From Candidatus Acidiferrum typicum (lineage in GTDB: Bacteria; Acidobacteriota; Terriglobia; Acidiferrales; UBA7541), in the NCBI GenBank assembly GCA_025463055.1, contig JAOAPV010000070.1, positions 62,001 to 126,000 on the forward strand: a DNA stretch of 64,000 nt, in the 5' to 3' direction. The notes beneath the pieces were generated by a model that searched no databases, was not told the DNA's origin, and saw nothing but the letters and a program-made list of their open reading frames with translations. This document shows, one piece after another, positions 7,147 through 17,032 of this stretch; positions within the stretch are counted from its first letter, which is position 1, and the number at the start of each line of letters is the position of its first letter. A program made the translations under genes and the position numbers.

Positions 7147-8952
7147 ATGGATTTTTTGATAATGCTTAGAGCCCGTGGGATTTTCCGGCTTTGCCGTGCG
7201 GGAGTTTCTGCTGTCGTCTTGATTGCTTTTCTATTGGAGGTAGGTCCACGCGTCGTGAGCGCGGCTCAGAAAACAAGGGCGTCCGCGCAGGCCGAGGCGA
7301 TATATGCGGAGGGAATGCAGGCCCTGCAGCGCGGCGATCTCTTGGCGGCAGAAACTGCTTTCGAAAAAGTTCTGCGCCTGGTTCCCGGCAGCCCTGAAGC
7401 TCACAATTCATTGGGCTGGGTGCTTCTGGCTCAAGAAAAGACCGATCCCGCGATTCGCGAATTTCAGGCCGCGCTCAAGTTCAAGCCTGAATTTCCCCAG
7501 GCGCATATCAACCTGGCAAATGCATTTCTGCATAATGGCAATCGAGATGGCGCGCTTCGCGAGTCGAAAGAGGCCGTTCGGTTGGCCCCAGCCGATTCGG
7601 AATCCTGCCGCACTCTAGCGCGAGCGCTCGAAGCTTCCGGCGACCTGACTTCTGCAATAGCGGAAACACGCCGTGCCATTGCGCTGGAACCGAACCGCGC
7701 GGAGCTGCACGACGATTTGGGCGCTCTGCTTGTTCAGCAAGGTTTAAATACGGCAGCCCTCAACGAATTTTCTACCGCTCTTGCATTGCAACCCAGCCTG
7801 GGGACGGCGCACTTGCACATGGGCGTGCTGCGCTTCCGCGAGAAATCTTTCGCGCAGGCCATAACGGAGCTAACGGCCGCGATCAACGCAAACGCGGGAG
7901 GATCGCAAGCCCGCTACTATCTTGGTCAAGCGCTGCGAGACACCGGCGATTCCGACGGTGCAATCCGCGAATTCCAGGCCGCCGTCCAGTTGCAACCCGA
8001 TTTCCCTGAAGCACAAAGCGCGCTCGGCGTTCTTCTTCAGCGTGTAGGCCGAGTGGATGATGCGATCGTTTTTTTTCAACGCGTCCTGCAAAGGCAGCCG
8101 GAGAATGCCGATGCTCACAACAATCTTGGCCTCGCGCGCTTACAGCTTGGAGATGCAGACGCTGCCATTCCCGAGTTTCAGACCGCTCTTCGCTTGCAGC
8201 CGCGCGACACCGGATATCAAACCAATCTGGGCATCGCGTACCTTCAGAAAACTGACTTTGACTCGGCGGTTGCGCAATTTCAATCGGGGCTCGAAAACGC
8301 GCCGCGTAACGCGACACTCCACTACGACTTAGGGCTTGCGTTAAAGCTCAAAGACAAACTCACCGAAGCTGTGGCGGAATTTCGCACCGCGGAACAGCTT
8401 GACCCACATCAAGCTGACGTTCACTACACTCTGGGAGTGACCCTGTGGCAACAGGGTGAGTTCACGCTGGCCGTCGACGAGTTGCAGGCGGCCATCGATG
8501 CGAAGCCTGACTACGCCGAGGCTTTTTACACACTCGGAACCGTTTTGAAGCAGCAGAACAAATTGCAGCAGGCAGCGGATGCTTTGCGGCAGGCGATCCA
8601 TTTGCAACCTGATTTTGCCGGCGCGCACACCACCTTGGCGGCAGTGCTTCGCCAACTGGGCGACAATGAAGGAGCCGCTGCCGAATCCAAAGCGGGTAGG
8701 GAACTCGGCAAGGAAAAGAACAATCAGCAAACCGCGCTGTTTGCAACGAACTCGGGCAAGCGGCTGCTCAATGCGGGAGACCTGGATGGCGCGATATCGC
8801 AGTTCAAATCAGCGATTCAGGCTGTTCCGGATTACGCGCCCGCACATTTTCAATTGGGCTTGGCGCTGCAGCGAAAGGGCGAAAGGGCAGAATCGGCCCG
8901 AGAATTTCAGAAGGCCCGCGAACTCGACCCCCGGCTCACGCCGCCATCTTAG
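7147..8952 (+). CDS. Large exported TPR-repeat protein
   Basis: A 601-residue protein with a hydrophobic N-terminus (residues about 13-38, FRLCRAGVSAVVLIAFLLEV) that is a signal peptide or anchor. From residue 45 it is nearly all tetratricopeptide repeats of 34 residues, about 15 copies, with the usual W/L-G-Y/A-A-Y/F-A-P pattern (for example A-H-N-S-L-G-W-V-L x x x A-I-R-E-F-x-A-A-L-x-x-x-P). Such solenoids bind other proteins; no enzymatic domain is visible. It is divergent from the CRTAC1 gene with a shared 103-bp promoter region, so the two may act together at the envelope. ATG 7147 or ATG 7162 may be the start; neither has a strong ribosome site. Confidence 0.85.
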   Translation: MDFLIMLRARGIFRLCRAGVSAVVLIAFLLEVGPRVVSAAQKTRASAQAEAIYAEGMQALQRGDLLAAETAFEKVLRLVPGSPEAHNSLGWVLLAQEKTDPAIREFQAALKFKPEFPQAHINLANAFLHNGNRDGALRESKEAVRLAPADSESCRTLARALEASGDLTSAIAETRRAIALEPNRAELHDDLGALLVQQGLNTAALNEFSTALALQPSLGTAHLHMGVLRFREKSFAQAITELTAAINANAGGSQARYYLGQALRDTGDSDGAIREFQAAVQLQPDFPEAQSALGVLLQRVGRVDDAIVFFQRVLQRQPENADAHNNLGLARLQLGDADAAIPEFQTALRLQPRDTGYQTNLGIAYLQKTDFDSAVAQFQSGLENAPRNATLHYDLGLALKLKDKLTEAVAEFRTAEQLDPHQADVHYTLGVTLWQQGEFTLAVDELQAAIDAKPDYAEAFYTLGTVLKQQNKLQQAADALRQAIHLQPDFAGAHTTLAAVLRQLGDNEGAAAESKAGRELGKEKNNQQTALFATNSGKRLLNAGDLDGAISQFKSAIQAVPDYAPAHFQLGLALQRKGERAESAREFQKARELDPRLTPPS

Positions 8953-8980
8953 ACGCGAGCCAGCACATTACCCAGTTCGC

Positions 8981-10228
8981 TTACAACGTCCCGCTTCGCA
9001 GCGCAACTAACTCGCTTCCTACCGGTACGCCGCGCGTCACCTTGACGCGAATTACCGCTTCAAATGTTTTGAGCTCTCCAGTTTGCGAGACCGGCAGGCG
9101 GAGCAGAAGTTCCTGAATCGAACCCTGCCGGCAAACGTATTCCACCGCCGCTTGTGTCCCCAATGTCGTCGTGCCCGCAAGGATCAGCACCGCTTGTCCG
9201 GCGTTGAGTCCCTTGACTAGTCCGATCACTGCGTGATCTTCCGTCAGCGGCGCATTCCCGGCACTCGGAAAATACTCCTTGGGCTCGCCCGGCTGCGGGT
9301 GCACGTTCACGATCGCCTCTTCGCCTTTGCGCGGTCCGGAAGTCATGCGGCGAAAAACAAATTCCTGGGTTCCTGGAAGTTCCAGCAGGGTCAGGTTCTC
9401 GAAAGGCGATCCGATGAAAATCAGGTTATTGTTCTTTGCATCGTCCAGCGAAAAGAGGCTGCCGCGTTTTATGCGAATCTGACGATGGAGCTGGCCGAAA
9501 ACGCGATCAAGCTCGTGGACGGCCAGCACTTCGCCCACGCCGGTGTAGTGGTCCAAAATAAAGCTGCCCTTGTCTTTGACGGTGTCGTAGTACCGCATTC
9601 CCGTTTCGGGACGCCCGACGAAGGCCGCGTTGCTGAAAATTACCCAAGGCTCTTCCTGTCCGGATACAAAGCCATTCCAGAAGACGCGAAACGCGGCAGG
9701 CGCTACTTCGCCCTCTCGGGAGAAACCTGCCTGCGCGGAGTTTCGGCTCCACAGCAGGCCCAGAATCGTAATCGCAGCGACCGTCAGCAGGACACCCAAC
9801 GAAAGCGTTGTTGCAAACCATCTCCGCTGGCTTTGAGCCGCCCTTGGCGCCTGCAAATCGGGCTCGGGGGGCGCGACAGGATGTGCTCTAACGGCTACGG
9901 CGCGATGATGAAATGCCAAGACGTAGGTGCCCTTCGGGAGCTCTACGACGATTCCGTCCTCCGTGCCGTTTGCTCCGTAATAATCCCCAAGCTTCGCGCG
10001 CAACCTCCCGGCCTGTACACGGACCATGGAATCGAGTTGGGGGTCGAAGTCATCCGAGCGGCCGAAGACCTCGGTCGCAATTTGATATTCCTTGATCGGC
10101 GTTCCCGGGTGATCGAGGGCGTGCTTTGCCAAATAGCGGAGGAGTTTGCACAGAGACTCCGAGCCGTGCAGCACGTGGCTGCCGGCGAGCTTTTCGATTT
10201 GTGCGAGACACTGTTCGCGTTCGGACAA
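8981..10228 (-). CDS. Membrane-anchored winged-helix regulator divergent from the Oar receptor
   Basis: A 415-residue protein. Residues 8-105 form a winged-helix-like domain (S-E-S-L-C-K-L-L-R-Y-L, IKEYQIATEVFGR, F-D-P-Q-L-D-S-M-V-R-V-Q-A-G-R-L-R-x-K-L, VVELPKGTYV). One transmembrane helix follows at about 140-160 (LSLGVLLTVAAITILGLLW). The 250-residue outer part has no family I recognise. The layout suggests a one-component regulator sensing the periplasm. The start is taken as TTG 10228, since the reading frame closes 16 bases upstream and the next Met is inside the DNA-binding domain. Its location, divergent from the Oar receptor, points to control of that receptor. An inverted repeat GTGAC-N4-GTCAC (10234-10247) sits just before its start. 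Confidence 0.7.
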   Translation of the reverse strand: MSEREQCLAQIEKLAGSHVLHGSESLCKLLRYLAKHALDHPGTPIKEYQIATEVFGRSDDFDPQLDSMVRVQAGRLRAKLGDYYGANGTEDGIVVELPKGTYVLAFHHRAVAVRAHPVAPPEPDLQAPRAAQSQRRWFATTLSLGVLLTVAAITILGLLWSRNSAQAGFSREGEVAPAAFRVFWNGFVSGQEEPWVIFSNAAFVGRPETGMRYYDTVKDKGSFILDHYTGVGEVLAVHELDRVFGQLHRQIRIKRGSLFSLDDAKNNNLIFIGSPFENLTLLELPGTQEFVFRRMTSGPRKGEEAIVNVHPQPGEPKEYFPSAGNAPLTEDHAVIGLVKGLNAGQAVLILAGTTTLGTQAAVEYVCRQGSIQELLLRLPVSQTGELKTFEAVIRVKVTRGVPVGSELVALRSGTL

Positions 10229-10683
10229 GAGAAGTGACCCCAGTCACATGGTTTAACAGGAGTGTAACAACGAGCGCATGTCTATGCAAGCGCGGACTTT
10301 ACTCCCAGTAACCGTATCACACCGCTTGAGACTTCTATCAGTCACCCCAAATAAAGTAATAGTAACCATCGATTTTTTCCGTTTGACCTTGGTGCGTAGT
10401 CGGGGTGCAGTGCTGGTCTTTCTCTAACTTCGGGGCGCCAGCAGATTTTCGGCTCTTGCTTGGGGTGCGTTTCACGTCGAGGGTGGTTGAGTGGTCTGAG
10501 TGCCTGCGAGTGCAATAACCCGGTCTCGTCGGCGCTGTTTCTTTACGACGCTCATCCTCTTATCTCCTAAATAGGCGTGTACACGAATGCAATCCGGGAA
10601 ACCGGTTCATTCATAACTAATCGCTAGACAGTCCTTAAGTTGTCGCGCTGTCGCGCTAGCTGCGTTTCTCGAAGGAGGATGTA
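10229..10683. promoter_or_regulatory. 455-bp divergent regulatory region with AGTMAC repeats
   Basis: No convincing gene is present. The region lies between the regulator (leftward) and the Oar receptor (rightward). AGTCAC or AGTAAC occurs at 10242, 10307, 10340 and 10361, spaced 65, 33 and 21 bp, close to multiples of a DNA turn. Other marks are the palindrome CGTGTACACG (10576-10585), the 8-bp palindrome AACCGGTT (10600-10607) and a tandem TGTCGCGC pair (10641-10656). AGGAGG (10673-10678) is a strong ribosome site 5 bases before the receptor start. No single promoter stands out. Confidence 0.45.
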
Positions 10684-13600
10684 ATGGTGAGAAAGTCGAT
10701 TTGGGTATTTGCGGTGGTCTTGTGCCTCGTTTGTATGTCAGCGACGCCGAACGCGCAGGCGCAAGCGGTGTACGGCACTATCACCGGGACCGTTACTGAC
10801 CCTCAAGGGTCTGGAGTGGCGGGAGCTAAAGTGGTGGTCACCAATGTGACCAAGGGAACAGTCGAGGAAGCGACGACGAACGAGAGCGGTCTTTTTACCG
10901 TCACGCACCTTATTCCAGACAGCTACAAGGTTCGCGTGGAAGCGTCTGGATTCAAGTCCTACGAAATCGCCAGCGTCCGCGTTGACGTTGACAGTACGGT
11001 TCGCGCCGATGCGCAATTGCAGGTCGGCTCCGTCACGCAGTCGGTTGAAGTCACTGGTGAGATACCTCAACTTCAGACCGAAAAAACCGACGTCGCTACC
11101 ATATTTTCGACGCAACAAATTGAGAGCGTGCCGATTTTCAACCGGAATTTCACTACCTTTCAATTGTTGTCGCCGGGCGCGCAGATCCAAGGCTGGGGAC
11201 ACGCCGCCAGCGAAAACCCTCAGGGTTCGCGGCAGATTTTGACGAACGGCCAGCATTTCGCCGGAACCGGATTTGAGTTGGATGGTACGGATAACCAGGA
11301 TCCTATCCTCGGGATCATCGTAATCAACCCCAACCTGGACTCCATCAACGAAGTGAAGATTACTTCGCAGGACTATGACGCCGAATTTGGCAAGGCCATC
11401 GGCGCCATCGTGACTTCCCAAACCAAGTCGGGGACCAACGAAATACATGGTTCAGCTTTTGACTTTGAACGCTCCAACTCCAATTTTGCCCGCGATCCCT
11501 TCACGCAAAGCAAGATCGGCGTGCCCAGCGGTAACTGGAACCAGTTTGGCGGCACGATCGGCGGTCCGATCAAGAAGAATAAAATCTTCGCTTTCGGAGA
11601 TTACCAAGGCCAGCGGGCTCACGTTGGTGGCTCTGCATCGGATCGCATTCTGACTGCTGCGGAACGGGGCGGTGACCTGAGCGGTTTGGGCAGAAATATC
11701 TACGACCCCTACGTGACGTCCGATGCAGCGCACTGCATTATCGTACCGAATGGGGCGGGGCAGCCGACTCCCGCTCCGCTAGCGTCGCGAACCCAGTTCC
11801 CAGGCAACGTAATTCCTGCCTGCCGGTTGTCCCCGCAGGTGCAGAACCTCCTCAAGCTACTTCCGGTTGGGGCGACACTTAGCGATCCTACGCTGCCGAA
11901 TTTCTTTGGTTCGGGCAGCAACGTTTTGAACGCTGACAATTTTGACGTGCGTGGCGACTACGTCCTTAATACGAAGACGCAGGTTTTCGGAAGATATAGT
12001 TACCAAAAATTTCTTAGGTCCGGACCTGGCCTATTTGGAGCCGTTGCCGGCGGTGCGGCGCTTCCCGCTGACTCCGGCGGCCAATTTGCCGGAACCTCCA
12101 ATGTCCGAAACCAGAGTCTCGCTAGCGGTTTTGACTACACGTTCAGCCCCACTTTGCTAACCGACTTTCGTTTTGGCTATATGCGCTACCACGTTGACGT
12201 GGCACCTGGTGGAGTAGGCACGACACCCGCGACGGACGCGGGGATACCCGGATTAAATCTTAATAGTTTTTCCAGTGGAATGCCCTACTTTCACGCCACC
12301 ACTTCGGGTCTGCCAGACTTTAATTTCGGCTACTCCCTCGGTGCGAATCAGTGCAACTGTCCGCTTCTCGAGAGCGAGCATCAATACCAGTTTGTCAACA
12401 ACTGGACCAAGATCCGCGGAAACCACACCTTGAAGTTCGGAGCGGATATCCGCTACGCTTACAACCTGCGTGTTCCTAGCGACAAACACCGCGCCGGTGA
12501 GCTGACTTTTGCTCAAGACCAGACTCAAGGCCCGGGAGGCGTGGGTGGTTCGGGTTTGGCGGCATTCCTTCTCGGTGACGTGACCTTTTTCGAGCGTTAC
12601 GTAAGCGCCTCCACCAACGCTAGCGAAACTCAGCCGCGCTTTTTCTTCTTTGGTCAGGACACATGGCGGGTCAACAACAAACTGACCGTCAATCTTGGCC
12701 TGCGGTGGGAAATTTACAGGCCGGAATCCGTGATTGGTGCTGGCCAGGGCGGGTGGGTTGATGCAGGCACTGGCGAGGTTCGTGTCGCGGGTTCAACCGG
12801 GGTAGATCTCCGAGGCAATACGAGCACGAGCTTCACACACTTTGCTCCTCGTCTCGGTGTCGCCTACCAATGGGACCCCAAAACCGTGATCCGGCTGGGC
12901 TATGGTCGCAGCTACGACATCGGCGTTTTCGGATCCATCTTCGGCCACGCCGTTACCCAAAACTTGCCAGTCTTGGCTAGCCAGCAGACAAATACGACCA
13001 ACGGACAGGACTTCAACACTGCCTTTTTCCTGTCGACCGGGCCGGCGCCTCTAAACCCGGCAACGGCTCTCGGCGGCACTCTGGCGACGAGCAACTGCAA
13101 CTCCATCACAGATCCGAGCGGCGTCAATCCAGCCACCGGCGTATTCACACCTGACAAGGCCCAGTGCGTCGGCGTCAACGGCAGGCCACTCTTGCCGAAC
13201 GGCATCAATGCCTTTGTTCGACCCTTTAATAACCGTCTCCCGACTGTAGACGCATGGAACGCTACCGTGCAGCGGCAGGTCACATCGACGATCAGCGCGA
13301 CCATCTCCTACGTCGGCAATAAGGGGACGCATACAATTGGCGGCGGCCCGGACTATCCGTTCAACAATCCAAGGTTGGCTGGCTACGATCCTACCCTTTC
13401 AGGTGACGCGGCAACCTTAAACCAGAACTTGCGCAGACCCTTCTATTCTAGCTACGGCTGGACGCAGGGTTTCCGTTACTTCGGGAACGATTTCAATAAC
13501 AAATACAACGCTCTGCAGCTAATTGCAGAAAAGCGATTTGCGTCCGGTTTGTCCTTCAACGCGAACTACACTTGGCAGCATGCTGTAGCCGACGATGATG

Positions 13601-14250
13601 GTGGAACCGCGGGCTTTGACAAGAGTGTCAACTACGGCCCGAACAGCAACTATCGCAATCACGTCTTCATCTTCACTCAGGTCTACCAACTCCCGTTTGG
13701 CACCGGCAAAAGATTTGGCAGCAATGTCGGGCGTCTCGGCGATTTGGTCATCGGAGGTTGGGAGTTGAACGGCACTACGAACTTTTCGAGCGGGTTACCC
13801 TTTACGCCTAGCCTTAGTTCCTGCCATGCATCCAGCGACACAGGGCCATGCCGACCGGACGTGGTTGGCACAATCAAGGCTGGTACGCGAAGTGGAGATC
13901 CGAATGCGCCAGGGTATTGGTACCAAACGACAAACGGAGTTGTTCTTTCAGCTGCCGGGCAGGCCAGTGGGTCATGGGCTCAGCCGGCGGTCGATACGTT
14001 CGGAAATGTTGGACGCAACTCCATGCGTGGACCGAGGTACTTCGACTCCGACCTAGCCCTGTTCAAGAACTTCACCATTACTGAGCGGGCCAAGGCTCAA
14101 TTCCAATTCCAGTTCTACAACATATTTAACCACGTCAATCTGGCGAATCCGGACGGCTGCGTCGATTGCGGTTCCGGGGGCAAGATCACCGGTATTGCTG
14201 CCAACTCTCAACTGCGTTCGCTAACATACGGGTTTAAGCTCAGTTTCTAA
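10684..14250 (+). CDS. Oar-like TonB-dependent outer membrane receptor
   Basis: A 1188-residue protein with signal peptide (cleavage near A-Q-A-Q-A). Residues about 30-115 are a carboxypeptidase-regulatory-like Ig fold (G-T-I-T-G-T-V-T-D-P-Q-G-S-G-V-A-G-A-K-V, ending G-F-K-S-Y-E). Residues about 125-250 form the TonB plug (V-T-G-E-I-P-Q-L-Q-T-E, R-N-F-T-T-F-Q-L-L-S-P-G, N-G-Q-H-F...). The rest is a 22-strand-type barrel ending in the outer-membrane signature Y-G-F-K-L-S-F with a terminal aromatic residue. Oar-like receptors are a hallmark of Acidobacteriota, and most import unknown, probably carbohydrate-derived, ligands. AGGAGG sits 5 bases before ATG. It is followed by a strong terminator and then by fructan and trehalose genes, so a sugar ligand is inferred but not shown. 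Confidence 0.92.
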   Translation: MVRKSIWVFAVVLCLVCMSATPNAQAQAVYGTITGTVTDPQGSGVAGAKVVVTNVTKGTVEEATTNESGLFTVTHLIPDSYKVRVEASGFKSYEIASVRVDVDSTVRADAQLQVGSVTQSVEVTGEIPQLQTEKTDVATIFSTQQIESVPIFNRNFTTFQLLSPGAQIQGWGHAASENPQGSRQILTNGQHFAGTGFELDGTDNQDPILGIIVINPNLDSINEVKITSQDYDAEFGKAIGAIVTSQTKSGTNEIHGSAFDFERSNSNFARDPFTQSKIGVPSGNWNQFGGTIGGPIKKNKIFAFGDYQGQRAHVGGSASDRILTAAERGGDLSGLGRNIYDPYVTSDAAHCIIVPNGAGQPTPAPLASRTQFPGNVIPACRLSPQVQNLLKLLPVGATLSDPTLPNFFGSGSNVLNADNFDVRGDYVLNTKTQVFGRYSYQKFLRSGPGLFGAVAGGAALPADSGGQFAGTSNVRNQSLASGFDYTFSPTLLTDFRFGYMRYHVDVAPGGVGTTPATDAGIPGLNLNSFSSGMPYFHATTSGLPDFNFGYSLGANQCNCPLLESEHQYQFVNNWTKIRGNHTLKFGADIRYAYNLRVPSDKHRAGELTFAQDQTQGPGGVGGSGLAAFLLGDVTFFERYVSASTNASETQPRFFFFGQDTWRVNNKLTVNLGLRWEIYRPESVIGAGQGGWVDAGTGEVRVAGSTGVDLRGNTSTSFTHFAPRLGVAYQWDPKTVIRLGYGRSYDIGVFGSIFGHAVTQNLPVLASQQTNTTNGQDFNTAFFLSTGPAPLNPATALGGTLATSNCNSITDPSGVNPATGVFTPDKAQCVGVNGRPLLPNGINAFVRPFNNRLPTVDAWNATVQRQVTSTISATISYVGNKGTHTIGGGPDYPFNNPRLAGYDPTLSGDAATLNQNLRRPFYSSYGWTQGFRYFGNDFNNKYNALQLIAEKRFASGLSFNANYTWQHAVADDDGGTAGFDKSVNYGPNSNYRNHVFIFTQVYQLPFGTGKRFGSNVGRLGDLVIGGWELNGTTNFSSGLPFTPSLSSCHASSDTGPCRPDVVGTIKAGTRSGDPNAPGYWYQTTNGVVLSAAGQASGSWAQPAVDTFGNVGRNSMRGPRYFDSDLALFKNFTITERAKAQFQFQFYNIFNHVNLANPDGCVDCGSGGKITGIAANSQLRSLTYGFKLSF

Positions 14251-14283
14251 CACCGAAGGATAGCTACACCCCACAAACCAAAA

Positions 14284-14310
14284 GGGAGCCCTGACGGGCT
14301 CCCTTTTTTT
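14284..14310 (+). terminator. Intrinsic terminator after the Oar receptor gene
   Basis: A perfect 8-bp stem GGGAGCCC (14284-14291) with loop TGAC and GGGCTCCC (14296-14303) is followed by seven T. It lies 34 bp after the receptor stop and separates that gene from the next TPR/GH32 unit. Confidence 0.9.
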
Positions 14311-14380
14311 GTGTTCTAATCATTCTTTCTTGATCATTCTTATGCGCTGGACCCCGAGTTACTTTACTTCGGATCGTCAC

Positions 14381-15454
14381 ATGCTTAACGGTCACTATCC
14401 GTTTTTGATTCTCTCGGCCGCCCTGCTTTTGTCCGTGCCGCCGGCCCGCACCCAATCCTCAACTAGCCAGCTTTCACCTTCTCCTAACGCGACCCCAAGC
14501 GCAGCCGGAGCCCAGTCATCGGCGTCAGCTTTGGCGCCGTCGCGCACGCTTCTCGCGCAAGGCAAGTACAATGATGCGCTCGCAGCGCTTCATGACCTCG
14601 AAGAGAAGAATCCCGGTGTAGCGGGGCTTTCGCATGAATTCGGAGTCGCATATTACAAAAAAACTGATTACCTGAACGCGATCGCTTACCTAAAGAAAGC
14701 TCGCGAAGAAAATCCTGATGATGGCGAAGCAATCCAACTGCTGGGCATCTCTTTTTATCTCGCCGGACGGCCTGCCGAAGCCATCGCTCCGCTCGAGAAA
14801 GTACAGACGTGGTTTCCCAGCGCCAATGTCGACGCCTCCTACATCCTCGGCATCTGCTACATCCAGACAAAAGACTATCCGCACGCTCGCGGCGCTTTCG
14901 CCAAAATGTTCGGCGTCTCCTCCGATTCCGCCGCTAGCTATCTTTTCACCGCGCGCATGTTGCTACGTCAAGACTTCGGCCCAGTCGCCGAGGAATACGC
15001 ACAAAAAGCCGTCTCGCTAGATCCCAGACTCCCCCTCGCGCATTTCTTGCTCGGCGAACTGGACCTCTATCACTCCAAAGTTCCCGAAGCCGCCGACGAA
15101 TTTCAAAAAGAGTTGCAGCTCAACCCCGGCTATGCCCCCGCGTACTATAAACTCGCCGATGCCTATTCGCGCATCCAGAAATTCGATGAAGCCGAAAAAC
15201 TGTTACAGCGCTCCATCTGGCTCGATTCCACTTCCACCGGTCCGTACATATTGATGGGAAAAGTTCTCGCGAAAAAGGGCGAGACCGAACTCGCCGTCCG
15301 CACGCTGCAACGCGCCCTCGCGATGGACCCCAACAATCCCGTGCCGCATCACCTGCTCGGCCAAGCCTATCGCGACCTCGGCAAGAGCGAAGACGCGGAG
15401 CGGGAGCTAAGAGTGGCGGCCCAGCTCGAAGAACGCCAGAGCGCGAAACCGTGA
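14381..15454 (+). CDS. Exported TPR-repeat protein, first gene of the GH32 operon
   Basis: A 357-residue protein from ATG 14381 (MLNGHYPFLILSAALLLSV) with a signal peptide, a Ser/Pro/Ala-rich linker to residue about 50, then roughly eight TPR units to the end (for example L-S-H-E-F-G-V-A-Y-Y-K-K-T-D-Y-L-N-A-I and L-L-G-Q-A-Y-R-D-L-G-K-S-E-D-A-E). An upstream ATG would start in the terminator of the previous gene and is unlikely. Its stop overlaps the GH32 start as GTGA, so the two genes are translationally coupled. In Acidobacteria such TPR proteins often accompany secreted hydrolases; a scaffolding role is an inference. Confidence 0.8.
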   Translation: MLNGHYPFLILSAALLLSVPPARTQSSTSQLSPSPNATPSAAGAQSSASALAPSRTLLAQGKYNDALAALHDLEEKNPGVAGLSHEFGVAYYKKTDYLNAIAYLKKAREENPDDGEAIQLLGISFYLAGRPAEAIAPLEKVQTWFPSANVDASYILGICYIQTKDYPHARGAFAKMFGVSSDSAASYLFTARMLLRQDFGPVAEEYAQKAVSLDPRLPLAHFLLGELDLYHSKVPEAADEFQKELQLNPGYAPAYYKLADAYSRIQKFDEAEKLLQRSIWLDSTSTGPYILMGKVLAKKGETELAVRTLQRALAMDPNNPVPHHLLGQAYRDLGKSEDAERELRVAAQLEERQSAKP

Positions 15455-17019
15455 TCTGCATCACCCTTCGCCAAAAGCCGCTCTACCGTTTCGCATTCAT
15501 TTTCCTCTCGGTTTCACTCGGCTCACTTTTCTTTGCCAGTGCTCAGGTCGCCCACGACGAGCCATGGCGCCCGCAATTTCATTTCACTCCTGCCAAGAAC
15601 TTCATGAATGATCCCAACGGTCTCGTCTACTACAAGGGCGAATACCACCTCTTCTACCAGCACAATCCGCAAGGACCCGAGTGGGGACACATGAGCTGGG
15701 GACACGCGATTAGTGCCGACATGCTGTACTGGCGGCATCAGCCATTGGCCATTCCCGAAGAGCCCAACCGCTACATGATTTACTCCGGCAGTGCGGTCGT
15801 CGATTGGCACAATTCCACCGGCCTGTGCACGAGCACCGATTCAAAGGATCCTTCCTGTCTCATCGCCATCTACAGCGCCGCGGCGAAAGACTCGCAAAAG
15901 CAGCATCTGGCCTTCAGCAACGATCGCGGCCGCACGTGGTCCAATTATTCCGCAAATCCCGTCGCAGACTTGAATCAGCCCGATTTTCGCGATCCAAAAG
16001 TTTTCTGGTACGAACCTCAGCAAAAATGGGTAATGGTGACAGTCTTCGCCGACGAAAAAGAAGTAAAAATCCTCGATTCCACCGACCTCAAAAAGTGGAA
16101 GCTGCGCAGCACCTTCGGCCCGCTCGGCGCCGCGAAAGGCCAGTGGGAGTGTCCCGATCTTTTCGAGCTGCCCGTGGGCGAAAAGTCCGGTGCCAAAAAA
16201 TGGGTCATGATCGTAAATCGCAATCCCGGAGCACCCGCCGGCGGTACCGGCGCAGAATATTTCGTCGGCAATTTCGACGGCGCGAAATTCACAAATGAAA
16301 CTCCCGCCGACAAAGAGCTGTGGGCCGACTACGGCAAAGATTTCTACGCCACCAACAGCTTCTCCGATATTCCCGCGAACGACGGCCGGCGAATCTGGAT
16401 CGGCTGGATCAGCAACTGGCAATACGCGAATACCGAACCCACCAAGCTATGGCGCGGTGCGCAATCCCTTCCACGCGTCCTCCACCTCAAAACCTATCCG
16501 GACGGCATCCGCCTCATTCAAACGCCGATCAAAGAGGCTGAGCAGCTCCGCACAAAACAATTGCTTCGCGTCAACGGATCCTCAATTCAGCAGGCAAACT
16601 ATAAGATTCGTGCCGCCAACATCAAAGGCGACACTCTCGAAATCGAAGCAGAGATGAATCCGGGCGCCACCGGCGATACCGGCTTTCGCCTGCGCAAAGG
16701 TCAGAACGAAGAGACCGTCGTCGGCGTCTCCGCCAACACTCACGAAGTCTTTATCGACCGAACGCGCTCGGGCCTCGTCTCTTTCTCGCCGGACTTTCCC
16801 GGCCGCCATCGTGCCAATCTGCACTGGACTTCGCCCGTGAAACTTCATATCTTTTTGGACCGTTCCAGTGTCGAGGTATTCGCAAACGATGGCGAAACCG
16901 TGCTGACCGATCGCATCTATCCGTCGCCGGGCAGCGATGGATTCGAGATATATTCCGAATCCGCCGACGCACAAATTTCGTCGTTAAGCATCTGGAAGTT
17001 AACTTCAATCTGGAAATAA
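15451..17019 (+). CDS. GH32 glycoside hydrolase (levanase/invertase-type fructosidase)
   Basis: A 522-residue exported enzyme (signal peptide to about residue 32). All three GH32 signatures are present: the nucleophile motif N-F-M-N-D-P-N-G (D54), the transition-state R-D-P (R180-P182) and the acid/base motif E-C-P (E233). A beta-sandwich domain follows from about residue 390 (SSVEVFANDGETVLTDRIYP). Members hydrolyse beta-fructosidic bonds in sucrose, inulin or levan; which substrate is used cannot be read from motifs alone. Translation is coupled to the upstream TPR gene (GTG start in GTGA), and the next gene is a fructokinase that would phosphorylate the released fructose. Product is periplasmic or secreted. 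Confidence 0.93.
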   Translation: MICITLRQKPLYRFAFIFLSVSLGSLFFASAQVAHDEPWRPQFHFTPAKNFMNDPNGLVYYKGEYHLFYQHNPQGPEWGHMSWGHAISADMLYWRHQPLAIPEEPNRYMIYSGSAVVDWHNSTGLCTSTDSKDPSCLIAIYSAAAKDSQKQHLAFSNDRGRTWSNYSANPVADLNQPDFRDPKVFWYEPQQKWVMVTVFADEKEVKILDSTDLKKWKLRSTFGPLGAAKGQWECPDLFELPVGEKSGAKKWVMIVNRNPGAPAGGTGAEYFVGNFDGAKFTNETPADKELWADYGKDFYATNSFSDIPANDGRRIWIGWISNWQYANTEPTKLWRGAQSLPRVLHLKTYPDGIRLIQTPIKEAEQLRTKQLLRVNGSSIQQANYKIRAANIKGDTLEIEAEMNPGATGDTGFRLRKGQNEETVVGVSANTHEVFIDRTRSGLVSFSPDFPGRHRANLHWTSPVKLHIFLDRSSVEVFANDGETVLTDRIYPSPGSDGFEIYSESADAQISSLSIWKLTSIWK

Positions 17020-17032
17020 TGAAGAGATTTGC

